Positions 1 through 9,512 are shown, counted from the first letter of the stretch. The stretch: DNA of 64,000 bases from Plantago ovata (GCA_028274465.1 CM051457.1:66872496-66936495), one strand, 5' to 3'. The notes: generated by a model from the sequence alone, not told the origin. Numbers and translations: made by a program.

Positions 1-47
1 TAAAACAAATTTATTTGATTGTTCGAGTCTGACAATCTCGTTCATCA
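1..47 (+). repeat. 3' tip of E1 5' LTR
   Basis: The first 47 bases match the last bases of the E1 3' LTR (17473-17519) and end in TTCATCA directly before the PBS spacer. Only the U5 tip lies in the window. Confidence 0.93.
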
Positions 48-50
48 AAT

Positions 51-68
51 TGGCGCCGTTACCGGGGA
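51..68 (+). other. E1 primer binding site (tRNA-Asp type)
   Basis: TGGCGCCGTTACCGGGGA lies three bases after the LTR end. It matches the complement of the plant tRNA-Asp 3' end used by Athila-type elements except for one substitution at position 61 (A instead of G). The inner element E2 has the unmutated version. Confidence 0.92.
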
Positions 69-229
69 CTATAACTCCTTTTTACTCTTTAGCTTGTTTA
101 TTTAAAGCATTCAATTTCCAGGATATAGTAATCTAGTTGTCTAGTGTAGAAGTTGGGTTCCAAATTTTGGTCAGAACTAACAGGACTGATTTTTGGTTTT
201 GAGTTATATCCTTTCCCAGATATCCAGGT

Positions 230-859
230 ATGACGTCCATGAGGGCTCGCATGACCCCACAATTCTCGCAACTTAGGAGAGGATCAGCTATATACTTGGA
301 GGATGAGCTAACGGGGTATGAGGAGACAAGTTCTGTGGTAAGGAGCATACCAAGGTTTGAGGAAGGAGTAGGGATGAATCCACTGAGTTTTATTCGATCC
401 TATGAGGAGGAAATAGCTAGGATTCCAGCTAAGGGGTTTACGGAGGAGCAAATATGCAGGAAATTATTTTCTTTCGCCTTGGGGTATGAACCGAGACTTT
501 GGATTACAAGGTTGGCACCGGGATCACTGAGGACTTGGGACCAAGTAGTAGAGGAGTTCTTAGCGCGATTTATGCCATACCAAGAGACAATGGCCTTGCG
601 AGGAAGGATTGAAAACTTCAAGCAAGGAGAAGATGAGCGGTTTTGTGACACCTACGATCGATTTGAGCGGTATAAGCGAGAGTGCCCCCATCACCGTTTC
701 GACGATGGGGAGTTGATTTGGCATTTTGTTGGTGGGTTACGCGATGAGGTTAGGCTTAGAGTAGATGGGTTGTGCGGAGGGTTGGAAGATTGCACGGTTG
801 AAGAGGTAGAAAAGGTATTCCGTAATTACGCCAGAGGATCCGCACAGTCAGAGTACTAA
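230..859 (+). CDS. gag: E1 Gag, capsid domain (retrotransposon gag), truncated by stop
   Basis: This is a 209-residue open segment beginning MTSMRARMTPQFSQLRRG. Residues about 90-180 fit the retrotransposon gag (capsid) family: WITRLAPGSLRTWDQVVEEF, then RFMPYQETMALRGRIENFKQ, then the CPHH motif. The capsid would assemble the cytoplasmic particle. The frame ends at TAA 857-859 and meets another stop 30 bases later. An acidic reading continues in a different frame (about 925-1180), so full-length Gag is broken. No CCHC zinc knuckle is readable downstream. The start is the first ATG after the leader and gives the N-terminus typical of the family. Confidence 0.85.
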   Translation: MTSMRARMTPQFSQLRRGSAIYLEDELTGYEETSSVVRSIPRFEEGVGMNPLSFIRSYEEEIARIPAKGFTEEQICRKLFSFALGYEPRLWITRLAPGSLRTWDQVVEEFLARFMPYQETMALRGRIENFKQGEDERFCDTYDRFERYKRECPHHRFDDGELIWHFVGGLRDEVRLRVDGLCGGLEDCTVEEVEKVFRNYARGSAQSEY

Positions 860-1816
860 CACAACGTCACATCGCCAGTGAGAGGCTAGATCAAAGTGGA
901 AGCGAAAGTTTATCTGAGGAGTTCCGAGAAGATGAAGATGATATCAGTGAGGAGGATGAACTTGAAATCTATGCAGGAATTAAAGCCACTGAGAGTATAT
1001 TTGAGATCGCACATTCAAAACAAGTTGAACAGAACCTCTGGATAGCACAAGTTTTTGAAGGGGTAGCAGTAACTGAGCGATTAATGGAGGAAGTCAGTTT
1101 GTTAGAGTGTGAGAAGGTCGTAAAATTCAACACACAAGAGCCTGGAGATGGAAAATCCAGGGGACGCCTCACTGGACGTGAGGGGCGATCCGCCTGGTGT
1201 GGGGGGCGGTGCGCCCCCCACGTCCAGGGAGGGCGGGGACCCCCTGCCACTCCCAGGCGCACCGCCAGGAGTGGGGGGCGGTCCGCCGCATACAACCAGT
1301 GGGGAAGGATCCCCACTGCCCACCCCGGGCGGTCCGCCGGGCGTGGGAGGCGGTCCGTCGCGGACCGCCAGGGAGCTGGATGACCCCAGCTCCCCGATTT
1401 CACTTGCCACCGATGTTTTTCATGATACGGAGCCCGTTCCAACTGTTACTACCGAGGTCCCTGAGTTCGAGGAAGTAAACCTACTCCTCCGAAGTGGGAA
1501 GGTAACTAAAATCCCTAATTTCGTACGTCCTAAATATGTTAAATCTACTGTGACTAACAATGCAGGGATAAGCAAGGAAAATGAAGTAGGTGAAGGCTCC
1601 ACAGACCCTCCGGTGCAAGACAATGATGATGGCGACAAGAATGGGGATAAGGGGCACACACCCAATGTTGAGGAGGGACTTCATAAGTCTCCCAACCCTT
1701 ATGTTCCCCCAAAACCTCACATTCCATTCCCTGGTAGGATCAAACCCGCCAAGAAAGATATACAGGAGTCACCGCTATTCTAGCGCCTCTCTAAAGTCGA
1801 AGTTAATGTTCCCCTA
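860..1816 (+). pseudogene. E1 Gag C-terminus and Gag-protease linker, frameshifted
   Basis: Reading of the Gag-pol linker shifts frame at least twice here. About 925-1180 encodes an acidic, helical-looking stretch (EDEDDISEEDELEI and onward). From 1148 the frame of the upstream Gag resumes and includes a Pro/Gly-rich GC-rich block. The block is followed by a linker ending FEEVNLLLRSGKVTKIPNF, which resembles Athila linkers. An in-frame TAG at 1781-1783 separates this from the protease part, which continues in the same frame (RLSKVEVNVPLLELIQ). The original protein is not recoverable with certainty. Confidence 0.7.
1190..1375 (+). repeat. GC-rich palindromic block inside the E1 gag-linker reading frame
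   Basis: This is a strongly GC-rich island in AT-rich surroundings. It is built from variants of GGCGGNNCGCC palindromes alternating with GGTGTGGGG-like and CCAGG-like spacers. One frame reads as repeated PPGVGGG and PLPTPGG units, so it stays open as a Pro/Gly-rich segment. The same style of motif occurs in the LTR promoters (2948-3004, 10489-10564, 16541-16602), in front of the E2 downstream gene (7014-7120) and after integrase (14461-14705). Confidence 0.8.
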
Positions 1817-2116
1817 TTGGAGCTCATTCAGAATGTTCCAGCCTATACGAAGTTCTTTAAGGAGGTGAAGAGCAACAGAAAGATTGCACTAGGGGGAGAC
1901 GGAACAGGTATGGAGACGGTAAATTCTATAGCAGGGCTTCCTACGAAACAACGAGACCCAGGGAGATTCATCATTGATATCACCATAGGGAATGGAAGGT
2001 CCACCAAGGCCATGCTCGACTTAGGCGCTAACATCAATCTGATGCCCTTCTCAGTATACAAAGCCCTAGACCTTGGGGAAATGCAGCTAACCGAGATGGT
2101 TGTACAGATGGCAGAC
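1817..2116 (+). pseudogene. E1 aspartic protease, N-terminal half (split by E2)
   Basis: This continues the linker frame. The protease active-site region is seen as LDLGANINLMP (residues about 72-82 of this segment), where Athila-type proteases have D-L-G-A instead of the usual D-T/S-G. The reading stops inside the conserved ...VVQMAD stretch because E2 inserted there. The second half resumes at 10926 (SVKRPEG, then DVLVKVDK, then LLGRPFMATT). The enzyme would process the polyprotein in the particle. Both halves together look like one ordinary gypsy protease. Confidence 0.85.
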
Positions 2117-3360
2117 TAATGAACGTAGGATTGTCGAATTCCAACTTATCAAATAAATTTGTATTTAGCCAAAGGCAATTCACAACTACAACGAAAACCG
2201 TAGTGTAGCAGTAGAATAGCCTCGAGTGTCGATCTCTAAGGACTATAACTAGCTTTATCTATTCTAACTTGAGAATATAAAACAGCAGACGACTTAGCAA
2301 AGGTTTTTCTTAACAGATAATGGAGATTGGTGATAGTATGGTCATTCAAAGCATAACGGGTTAATAATCATGCATAAATTCCTCGTTCTTGCATGGAGAT
2401 CTTTGATCAATGAATTGTCCAGTTGTAATTATTCAACACTACGAAGATAAAGATTTAGATAGGTCAAAGACCAACGAATTGTCCAATTGTGTTCAGTAAT
2501 TAATCAACAATACGAAGATAGAGATTTAGATAGATCAAAGAAATAAAGCAATAACACAGAGTATAATGCGTGATATAGCCATTAGCATAATTATCAACCC
2601 TTCGCTAAGAAATCACATACTATCACCAACGAGAAGTTTAGCTACTCATAGTTGTCATGCAATCAACAGAAATCATACCACGAATGAATGAAAACATGAT
2701 GAAAGATATATAAAAATAAGTAGGAAAACTGTAAGATACAATGTTACCGAAGGTTGTCAATCTCCGAAGAATCGCGATCTTACAAGCTCCAAACTGCTAA
2801 GAAAAAGTATCTGCTAAGCTAAGAACCCCCAGAACAGGCTCTGGGGAATTCCTACCTAAAACTACAGAGAAAGGTGAGAGAAAAGGTCTGGAAAAGTATG
2901 AAAAACGGAGAAAAACTGAGCAACTATATATAGGCTTCGAATTGCGTGGGGCGAAGGGACCCACACACCGGGCGATTCGCCCCACATCCCGGGCGATTCG
3001 CCTGGGAGTAATTTTCGGCCAGATACGCGTTTTCGACGCATTTTTGGATTTCTTCCCCTTTTCGGACTCGGTTTCTGACTTCTAGTGGCCTTCTAGCCTC
3101 CAGATTCGACCCCTAGACTTCAAATCCTATCCGGAATCTTTCAGGTACTCCAAATAGGCTTCTGGAACACCAATTCCTTGTCTACTTCAATATAATTGCC
3201 CGGAAAACCTCGTTTTTCAACCAAAACCTGTAAAATAAAAACTAAAGGGAAACGTGACACTATTCTAATAAAATGCACTAAAATATAGCTAAATTAACAT
3301 AGACTATAGCTAAAATAGGTGAAAAAGACTCAAATGAAAGTGTAAAATACACATTCATCA
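2117..3360 (-). repeat. E2 3' LTR
   Basis: This is the direct-repeat partner of 9659-10920. It is about 18 bp shorter in the GC-palindrome array and starts TAATGA instead of TGATGA. It ends CATTCATCA next to the PPT. Confidence 0.93.
2925..3004 (-). promoter_or_regulatory. E2 3' LTR core promoter: TATA box plus three GC palindromes
   Basis: In element sense, 15-nt GC palindrome units at 2990-3004, 2969-2983 and 2948-2962 (pitch 21 bp) precede a TATATATA at 2925-2932. The sister LTR has four units. The promoter role is inferred from the TATA box and its position in U3. Confidence 0.72.
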
Positions 3361-3381
3361 AACTCCCCAAACCGAACCTTT
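3361..3381 (-). other. E2 polypurine tract
   Basis: In element sense the sequence is AAAGGTTCGGTTTGGGGAGTT directly before the 3' LTR. It is the same tract as in E1 (16218-16238) and is the expected primer for plus-strand DNA synthesis. Confidence 0.88.
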
Positions 3382-4939
3382 GCTTGTCCTCAAACAACTA
3401 AGCTAGACTCTAATGCCAAAAAACAATGCAACACACAAAATGGAGTCTCATGCCAAATAAAATGAACTAATCTACTGAATCTATCAAAAAACATATGAAC
3501 AAGAACCATATAAATCAAAACATGAATATAGGTTGAAGAATGCCTCGATTGACTCATACACATCCACATAAGCACTTATGTTAAGACAAGATAGCCTCTC
3601 GTAACATTCTCTACCTGGACCTAGTCAGTGACGACGTAATGAAACATGTTAAGATACGAATGGTTGTCCCGTGGCTATGAAAATGAGGACTTACTGCTGT
3701 TCACAAAGTTAAGACTTTTCCTCAAAGAGGTCGAACCAGTACTGGCTCTCATCAAACGAAGGAGGGTTCCCTATAAAAGATAACACTCCCCTATTCTACC
3801 CATCTCTCAAGCAAAGCATTAAGATTTTCACCACTTCCTAAATGGCAGGACGAGGGTGGTCTAGAACAGATGACACTCAAAAACAAAAGACAAAAAATAG
3901 AAAATTACAACACGATTACGAACATTACAAGAATTGGAAAATGAGACAGAACACTTTGCTAAACTGCTATTTGGCTTTTCTTTTTTTGGACCCTTCTTTG
4001 CTCTTTTGGGGTCTTTTCTCTTTTTTTTCTTTTTTTTCTTTTCCAGTTTTTCTTTCCTTCTTTCTGGAATTTTTCTTTTTCTCTTTTTTTTCGATTTTTT
4101 TTTAGCCAGCAGTACCACAACGAAAAAGAAACAAAATGACTCACAAACGACTTCCCCAAACCTATTCGAAAGAATAGGTTGGAATTCAAAATTTACGAGA
4201 AAGGAAAAATAAACTCACAACACGGAAATGAAAAACGAAAAACAAGTCTAATGATAGCGTAACCCCCTCCCCAAACCTATTCGGAAGAATAGGTTACAAA
4301 CAAAGGATCACACAACCTCACACTACCTCCTTCCTAGGCATTTAGCAATCTCAAAGCATGGTGAAGACTCGTTGCCTCTTAGGTACATAATTACTCGGGA
4401 AAACAACCATAAGACCCTAACATGCATCATCCTATTATAAAGGCCTTCGTGAACCGCAGTAGAGAAAACACCACTAAGTGATGTCGAGACTACCAAGCTT
4501 AACTAAGTGTAATACATAAATGTGACAAGCCAAGCGAGAAAAACCTCAAACAAATTCATAGAGATGAAACATATGATTAATGGCATAGTTAGTTATCTAC
4601 CCAATAAAAAAGTTCAAAAATTCGGCAATAAACTTCATATAAAACATGCAAGACTATCATAGGATGAATGTAGTGAATGCAACCTAAAAAACTAAGAAAG
4701 CGGTAAACGTGCAAATGCAAATAAAAAACAAGATACCAATCAACACAAAGCCAAACAATACTTAACATCGCGGTTCACATCCCCCCCCCTATGATACTTA
4801 AGCTAGCCTAGCAAAAGAGAATGAGTAATAAGAAGTGATACTAGATGTTACCGAACGGTTTGGCCTCGGTTGGCTGAGAGTGGACATGTGAAAAGACTAA
4901 TCATCGGGATTGTAATCCCCATAAAAGTCCCTCCACATG
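3382..4939 (-). other. E2 3' non-coding region with two hairpin/PPT-like modules and a pyrimidine-rich tract
   Basis: No credible gene is present. It holds two modules with stem AACCTATTC / GAATAGGTT (4159-4180 with loop GAAA; 4274-4295 with loop GGAA). In element sense each is followed by TTTGGGGAG-like purines. A T-rich tract (about 3970-4103) would be A-rich in element RNA. Long stretches match the E1 3' region (15080-16238) in order and sequence despite diverged LTRs. Confidence 0.8.
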
Positions 4940-6236
4940 TCAGACAGGGAGATCATTGGACCGCTGTAGAGCCTCCTGTTGCTGCTGAATGAGCTGTTGT
5001 TGCTCCCACCTTTCTTGCCTATCCTCTCGGCGATGCTCCTCGAATATCTCCCAATCGCGGTTGCGCTGGGCAATGTGCCCGTCGAGGTCTTGTCGCAGTC
5101 CTTGGACAGAAGTGGTCAAGGCTGCAGCACGAGCATCGGCTCTATCGAAACGGTCGTCGAGGTAGGCCCGGAATTCAGAGAAGTCAATACCTCTAGACCC
5201 CTGTGGTGCTCGAGGCGGTGCATGCGGTGCTCTATGGACAAATGGAATATCCGGGATAGGGGCTTGGCCATCATCAGCCTCCATAGCATCCTCATAATCA
5301 TTCTCATTATCTGAATCGCTCGGTTGGAAGGGTGCTTCCGAATCAGCAGCGGCAGCCGTGGGGTTCTTCATTTGATACCTAGCAAGCTGCACATCAATAG
5401 TCGAAGGTGAAAGGGCAGCGACCTCGCAATCCCCTCATCAATGTCCTCGGCCCCGTAATATTTGCAGTAGGCAGTGATGAAGCTCGGAAAGATGAAGGGC
5501 TTCTTCTTCTTTTCCCAGTGGCGCTCATACTCTTCATACATGATGTGACCGATGTCGATTCGATGCTTGTCGATCAAGCAGTAGAGGAGCTCGGCGTAAT
5601 TTGGCTGTATCCAAGTGTCATTCTTCCTAGGGATCAAGTTGAAGATTCAAAATTTCATCATCACCTTAGCCCCAATGCTAAGGTCGCTCTGACGGATCCG
5701 TGCAGGTTCTGCTTCGATTTCTGGATATCTGTACTCCCTGTTGCAGATCACGTCCGTAATGTATCTTCCTATCCCCCTAGAAGCCCTTGAATATTGGTAG
5801 GCATGGTTGCTCCCTGTGAACTCCCGTTGCCCAAGATGGATGAATGAAGAAATTGATTCTGGTGTCCATGGTATAATTATGCCTCGAACTAGTACCCCAT
5901 TCTTATCCTCGAGATCAGTGAATCCAGTGTAGAACTCTTGGAGGAGGCTCACGTCGTACCCCTTGAACCTGTTGGAACTATACCAAACCCAATTCCTTTT
6001 GATGCCAATCGGGAGAGCGTCCTGTACCCTGCTGTTTGAGCTACCTCATCCGGAATATCAATCCGCTTGTCTGGTATGATCGATCTCCCACCTTAAGCTA
6101 GCTCCGCTTCGAGCCTTTGTCGGACATCTATCGCAGCTAGAGACAACTCGAACATGTCGTGAGAAGGTTGGGAGCTTGATGCTACCCCCTTTCCCTTCTT
6201 GCTCGACCCAGCCTTCCTTGATCCTCTTGGAGCCAT
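4940..6236 (-). pseudogene. E2 Athila ORF1-type downstream protein ('putative plant transposon protein'), broken
   Basis: The start is ATG at 6236-6234 (MAPRGSRKAGSSKKGKG), just after a good splice acceptor. An in-frame TAA at 6095-6093 and a frame change near 5950 follow. Open parts then read SLLQEFYTGF, VRGIIIPWTPESI, IPRKNDTWIQPNYAELLYC, IDIGHIMYEE and PFIFPSFITAYCKYYG. The pattern (EFY, VRG, LLYC, I-x-I-G, FP-x-x-I) is that of the Athila ORF1/plant transposon protein family as I know it. A TGA falls after VMMKF (near 5647). The C-terminus (5392-4940) is acidic, then Pro/Arg-rich, then a Gln/Glu/Arg-rich coiled coil. There is no signal peptide or membrane segment, so 'envelope' is not supported. 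Function is unknown. Confidence 0.72.
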
Positions 6237-6241
6237 GATTC

Positions 6242-6780
6242 CTACAAACAACAATTAGTATCTTGTATGACACAAACAAACTTATGCATATGTAAATGTA
6301 CGAGCGAACAAATGAGCGATATCTACAACAATCGAACTCCTACAAAAACCCAATGTCTAGTCTAGCTACTTCATCACGCAACATATCAATGTAACTACTA
6401 TAATCACATATCACATTATGCTCTTGCTAGACAACAAATGCCTTGAATTACAAGGCTCAATTCATACCATAGTAACAAAAATCTAACATCATAAATCCTC
6501 AACCTCATCAATCATGCATTCTACCATTACACCCATCATTATCATATCAACAAACACAAGTTTAAACATGGAATGAAAGTAAAAGATACATTGCCTAACA
6601 AGATATATCATCTAATAGCAAAAATCTCAAACCAACAAACCAAGCCTAATTAAACATGCAATTGATAGTGAATAACGTTTCTAATCACACAAATCATCAA
6701 CCCATACACCATACAAGCTTAATTGAAGAATAAATCAAAAAACCCCCAAATTTGAAAAATTAGGGTTCATGTGAGATTAC
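6242..6780 (-). other. Probable 5'-UTR intron of the E2 downstream gene
   Basis: In element sense, GATTTGAG/GTAATCTC at 6781/6780 is a good plant donor. TTGTTTGTAG/GAATC at 6242/6241 is a good acceptor five bases before the ATG at 6236. The 539-nt interval is AT-rich and has no conserved reading frame. The exon upstream (about 6781-6970) looks like a plant 5' UTR, rich in CTTCATC-like pyrimidines. This is inference from splice signals only; no transcript evidence. Confidence 0.6.
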
Positions 6781-6977
6781 CTCAAATCCGAATATTGAAT
6801 GAACTAGGAAGAAAATTGTTCGGATGAAAAGAAAGAGCACGTAATGGGCTTCGATTGAAGCTAAAGAACACACAATTTGATGGAATAATGAAGAAGTTAT
6901 GAAGGATTGAAGATATTTTGAAGGTTGGGGAATTTTTTGGAGTAAGATGAAGAAGATGAGGTAAAATGAGAGAAAAT

Positions 6978-7120
6978 GGGGGAGACCCCCGTTTTTATTT
7001 TCTGCAGGGACGCGGGGCGAGTCGCCCCACGCCTGGGGCGAGTCGCCCCGTATGTGGGGCGAATCGCCCCGCGTGTCCAGAGAGCGCGGCGCTCTCTGGA
7101 CTCGTGGGGCGATTCGCCCC
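6978..7120 (-). promoter_or_regulatory. Phased GC-palindrome array and TATA-like site upstream of the E2 downstream gene
   Basis: There are four 15-nt palindromes GGGGCGANTCGCCCC at 7014-7028, 7035-7049, 7056-7070 and 7106-7120; the first three are exactly 21 bp apart. A 23-nt palindrome with an 11-bp stem lies at 7077-7099. In element sense an A/T-rich AAATAAAAAC (6991-7000) and a small GGGGG/CCCCC hairpin (6978-6990) follow, then the leader of the downstream gene. The order matches the LTR promoters (palindromes, then TATA, then leader), so I read it as an internal promoter (inference). Confidence 0.6.
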
Positions 7121-7302
7121 CACCTCCTGAGGCGGGGAGACGAACTTTCCGAAAACCATTTTTCTCATAAAACCACTCGAAAAATCTTACTCAAACATAA
7201 CATAAGCACATACGACACAGAGACGAACAAATTCACATATGAAAAGCAAATTGTTCAAGTATGAATGCATGCAATAAAGCGGTAAAGAAAGCGATAAAAA
7301 CT

Positions 7303-7318
7303 CCGGGTTGCCTCCCGG
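7303..7318 (-). other. GGGAGGCAACCC hairpin after E2 protease
   Basis: In element sense the motif is CCGGGAGGCAACCCGG, a 5-bp stem with a 6-nt loop, shortly after the protease stop. Similar GGGAGGCAACCC motifs are, to my knowledge, common after integrase in plant Athila/Tat elements. Here it probably marks where the sequence returns to post-integrase DNA after loss of RT-integrase. Confidence 0.55.
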
Positions 7319-7362
7319 ATAGCGCCATTGTTTAAAGTCTTAGACTCGACTCCTGTCTGCGC

Positions 7363-7983
7363 CTAGCTCTTCTTCTTGTGGGTACTAGACTTCCCCTTCA
7401 TGGATCTCCTCCTCATGCCACGAACCTGTGAATAAGAATGAACATAGGCAGCAAGACCACAGTAGTTAATAGTGTGAGAAGTATCAGGTGGATCAGATAT
7501 GGCTCGCAACACATATCGCTTGCCATCCACCTCAATAATGCAAGTCCTTCGGTAGATGTCTATTATGGAGCGTAGCTTAGTCAAGAACGTTCGCCCCAAG
7601 AGAACGACATCCCCAGTCCCAGGTGTAGACGCCGGCATAACTACAAAATTGGTGTATACAGAAGCTTCACCAATATTGACCAATACATTCTTCACAACGC
7701 CCTCGGGTCTCACAAAGGATCCATCTGCCAGTTGCACAATAGCCTTATGCTCAGATAGTTTTCCAAGGCTACTCTTCTCAAACACATTCATAGGGAGCAC
7801 GTTAGAGTAGGATCCCGTGTCTAGCGTGGCACGGACATCCTCAAGCTCACCAATCCCGACCTTAACATCGAAACTTTGAGGGAGTAGCTCGGGATCCTCT
7901 TGCTCCTCTTCACTCTCGTCAGAACCAAGTTCCTTCTCTTCTTCCTTAGCCTGTGGGGGCACTTCCCCTTGCAACACTCGCAC
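7363..7983 (-). CDS. E2 aspartic protease
   Basis: This open frame of about 206 codons has no clear ATG of its own and is entered from gag in the -1 frame. The active site is LDTGSYSNVLP (D near residue 55), followed by IVQLADGS, RPEGVVKNVLV, FVVMPA and LLGRTFL: a complete retropepsin-like fold pattern with the second-half L-L-G-R-x-F. The C-terminal tail is basic (MRRRSMKGKSSTHKKKS). It overlaps the gag frame by about 160 nt. The offset sits near a run of five C/G bases (7955-7959), so it could be a one-base indel or a frameshift site. RT does not follow. Confidence 0.85.
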   Translation of the reverse strand: MRVLQGEVPPQAKEEEKELGSDESEEEQEDPELLPQSFDVKVGIGELEDVRATLDTGSYSNVLPMNVFEKSSLGKLSEHKAIVQLADGSFVRPEGVVKNVLVNIGEASVYTNFVVMPASTPGTGDVVLLGRTFLTKLRSIIDIYRRTCIIEVDGKRYVLRAISDPPDTSHTINYCGLAAYVHSYSQVRGMRRRSMKGKSSTHKKKS

Positions 7984-9512
7984 TTAGCAACCTTCTTGAT
8001 GGTGATTTCAACAGGTAGATCTCCCACCAAGGTAATGGACATCGACTTCTTAGTGTTGCTAGGCAGCTTTCCTTGCTCCCTACTTGCTCCTCGGTCGATC
8101 AACTCTTGCATCTTTTGTTGGGCAAGCCTAGTGCTCTCTTCAAACCTATCAAGCCTTGCCCTAGTCTTCTCAGAATCTTCTTCAAAACGTTTGAGAAAAC
8201 TTTGGGTGTGATCAACCATCTTTTGCAAGTTCTCCATCAGTTGAGCCGACTTCGACTTCGGTTGCTCTTTTGGAGCGGGGTTTTCACATTGATCATTACC
8301 ATAGTTAAGCCTACTACGGTCTTGGTTAGGGCCATAAGTTTGGCTAGCCGGTGCATATCCTTGATTGTTTCGGAACCCTCTTCTCCAAAATCCACCTCGA
8401 GGATTCCTACCATCTTGTCCGTAGCTAGCCTCTTGAGTACCAAATTCCGTAGCAAAGGCTTCCTCTTCGCCTCCTTGAACCCAGTTGCCATCATCATACG
8501 CAAGCTCCGATCTACACATATGAGCCCCATGCCCATAGTTCTTGCATATTCGGCAGACTTTGTTCAAAACAGTTGTTCCAGTGGCGCTCTTGAGGACTTG
8601 CTTCAATTCGTTGGTAAAACACTCGAATTGATCCCCATTCCCCCTATACATAGGGGCTTCTTGAGTAGGTGGTGCTTCAGGTCCACGTCTCCTAACCATT
8701 GCCCTTGGGTCCTTGAACTGCGAACCCTTAGCAAGCCTTTCAAAAACTGCCCAGACGACTTCTGCGGTTTCCTCCCAAATATTGCCTCGGCATTGGAAAT
8801 CCACCACTTGTTGGTTCTCGAAGGTTAGTCCATTGTAGAAGTGTTGGACTAGGTCAGAAAGCTCAAAACCATGGTGAGGGCACTTGTTCGTGAGATCTTG
8901 GAACCTCTCAAACACGGTGTAGATGGTCTCATCATAGTCCTGTTTGAATCCAGTGATTTGCGCCTTTAGCGCGGTAGTCAAGGTGTGAGGGAAGTATTTT
9001 TCCATGAAAGCTGAAAAAATCTTCTCCCAAGTGTCCAGCGAGCCTGCTGGTAGAGAACTCAACCATGACTTGGCTCTGTCGCCAAGCCCCATAGCAAAAA
9101 CCTTCATCCGCAACTCATCCGTTGTTATTTCAGCTCCGGGTCGTGGGAGTTGGTTGACGAAATCATCGATATCGTGCAAGTACCCCATCACATCTTCCCT
9201 TGCTAAGCCATAGAACCTCGGAAGTTGTTGGAATGCGTGGTTCTTGATTTCCAGATCTCGAGTTGCAGATGAAAGAACAATCGCCGGTCCCCTCATACGA
9301 TCCTTGGAGGGTTGAACCCATGCTTTTAGTGGTCTAGCTTCTGCCACTCCGTCGATTTCCTTGAAAAGACTGTGTAGAGATTCAGAGAAATCGGTATCCT
9401 CTATTTCCTCTAGTGCACGCCTTTGAAGTAGTCGCCTTCTTTGGTGGCAGACTCTGTCAATCTCAGCAATTGAATTAGCAAGCGGTGTTCCTCTAGATCG
9501 TGTATGTGGCAT
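7821..9512 (-). CDS. gag: E2 Gag (capsid domain and CCHC zinc knuckle)
   Basis: This 563-codon frame starts MPHTRSRGTPLANSIAEIDR about 120 bp inside the PBS. The capsid domain lies at about residues 120-240 (RAKSWLSSLPAGSLDTWEKI, AQITGFKQ, CPHHGF). A zinc knuckle CRICKNYGHGAHMC (CX2CX4HX4C) lies near residues 319-332. A Gln/Lys-rich coiled coil (about 420-490) follows. The last 50 or so residues after KCECCKGKC are out of the protease frame and are probably read only because of the frame offset there. It is the best-preserved gag in the window. It would form particles and bind RNA. Confidence 0.9.
   Translation of the reverse strand: MPHTRSRGTPLANSIAEIDRVCHQRRRLLQRRALEEIEDTDFSESLHSLFKEIDGVAEARPLKAWVQPSKDRMRGPAIVLSSATRDLEIKNHAFQQLPRFYGLAREDVMGYLHDIDDFVNQLPRPGAEITTDELRMKVFAMGLGDRAKSWLSSLPAGSLDTWEKIFSAFMEKYFPHTLTTALKAQITGFKQDYDETIYTVFERFQDLTNKCPHHGFELSDLVQHFYNGLTFENQQVVDFQCRGNIWEETAEVVWAVFERLAKGSQFKDPRAMVRRRGPEAPPTQEAPMYRGNGDQFECFTNELKQVLKSATGTTVLNKVCRICKNYGHGAHMCRSELAYDDGNWVQGGEEEAFATEFGTQEASYGQDGRNPRGGFWRRGFRNNQGYAPASQTYGPNQDRSRLNYGNDQCENPAPKEQPKSKSAQLMENLQKMVDHTQSFLKRFEEDSEKTRARLDRFEESTRLAQQKMQELIDRGASREQGKLPSNTKKSMSITLVGDLPVEITIKKVAKCECCKGKCPHRLRKKRRNLVLTRVKRSKRIPSYSLKVSMLRSGLVSLRMSVPR

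Noticed and set aside
51..68. tRNA gene fragment
   Set aside because: Only the 18-nt complement of a tRNA 3' end is present, directly after an LTR. That is a primer binding site.
969..1442. Several long Pro/Gly/Arg-rich frames on both strands
   Set aside because: They are produced by the GC-rich palindromic block, which lacks stop codons in most frames. The only one kept is the frame continuous with gag and protease.
3842..4212. Phe/Ser-rich and Lys-rich frames
   Set aside because: They translate the T-rich tract of the E2 3' region and have no conserved content.
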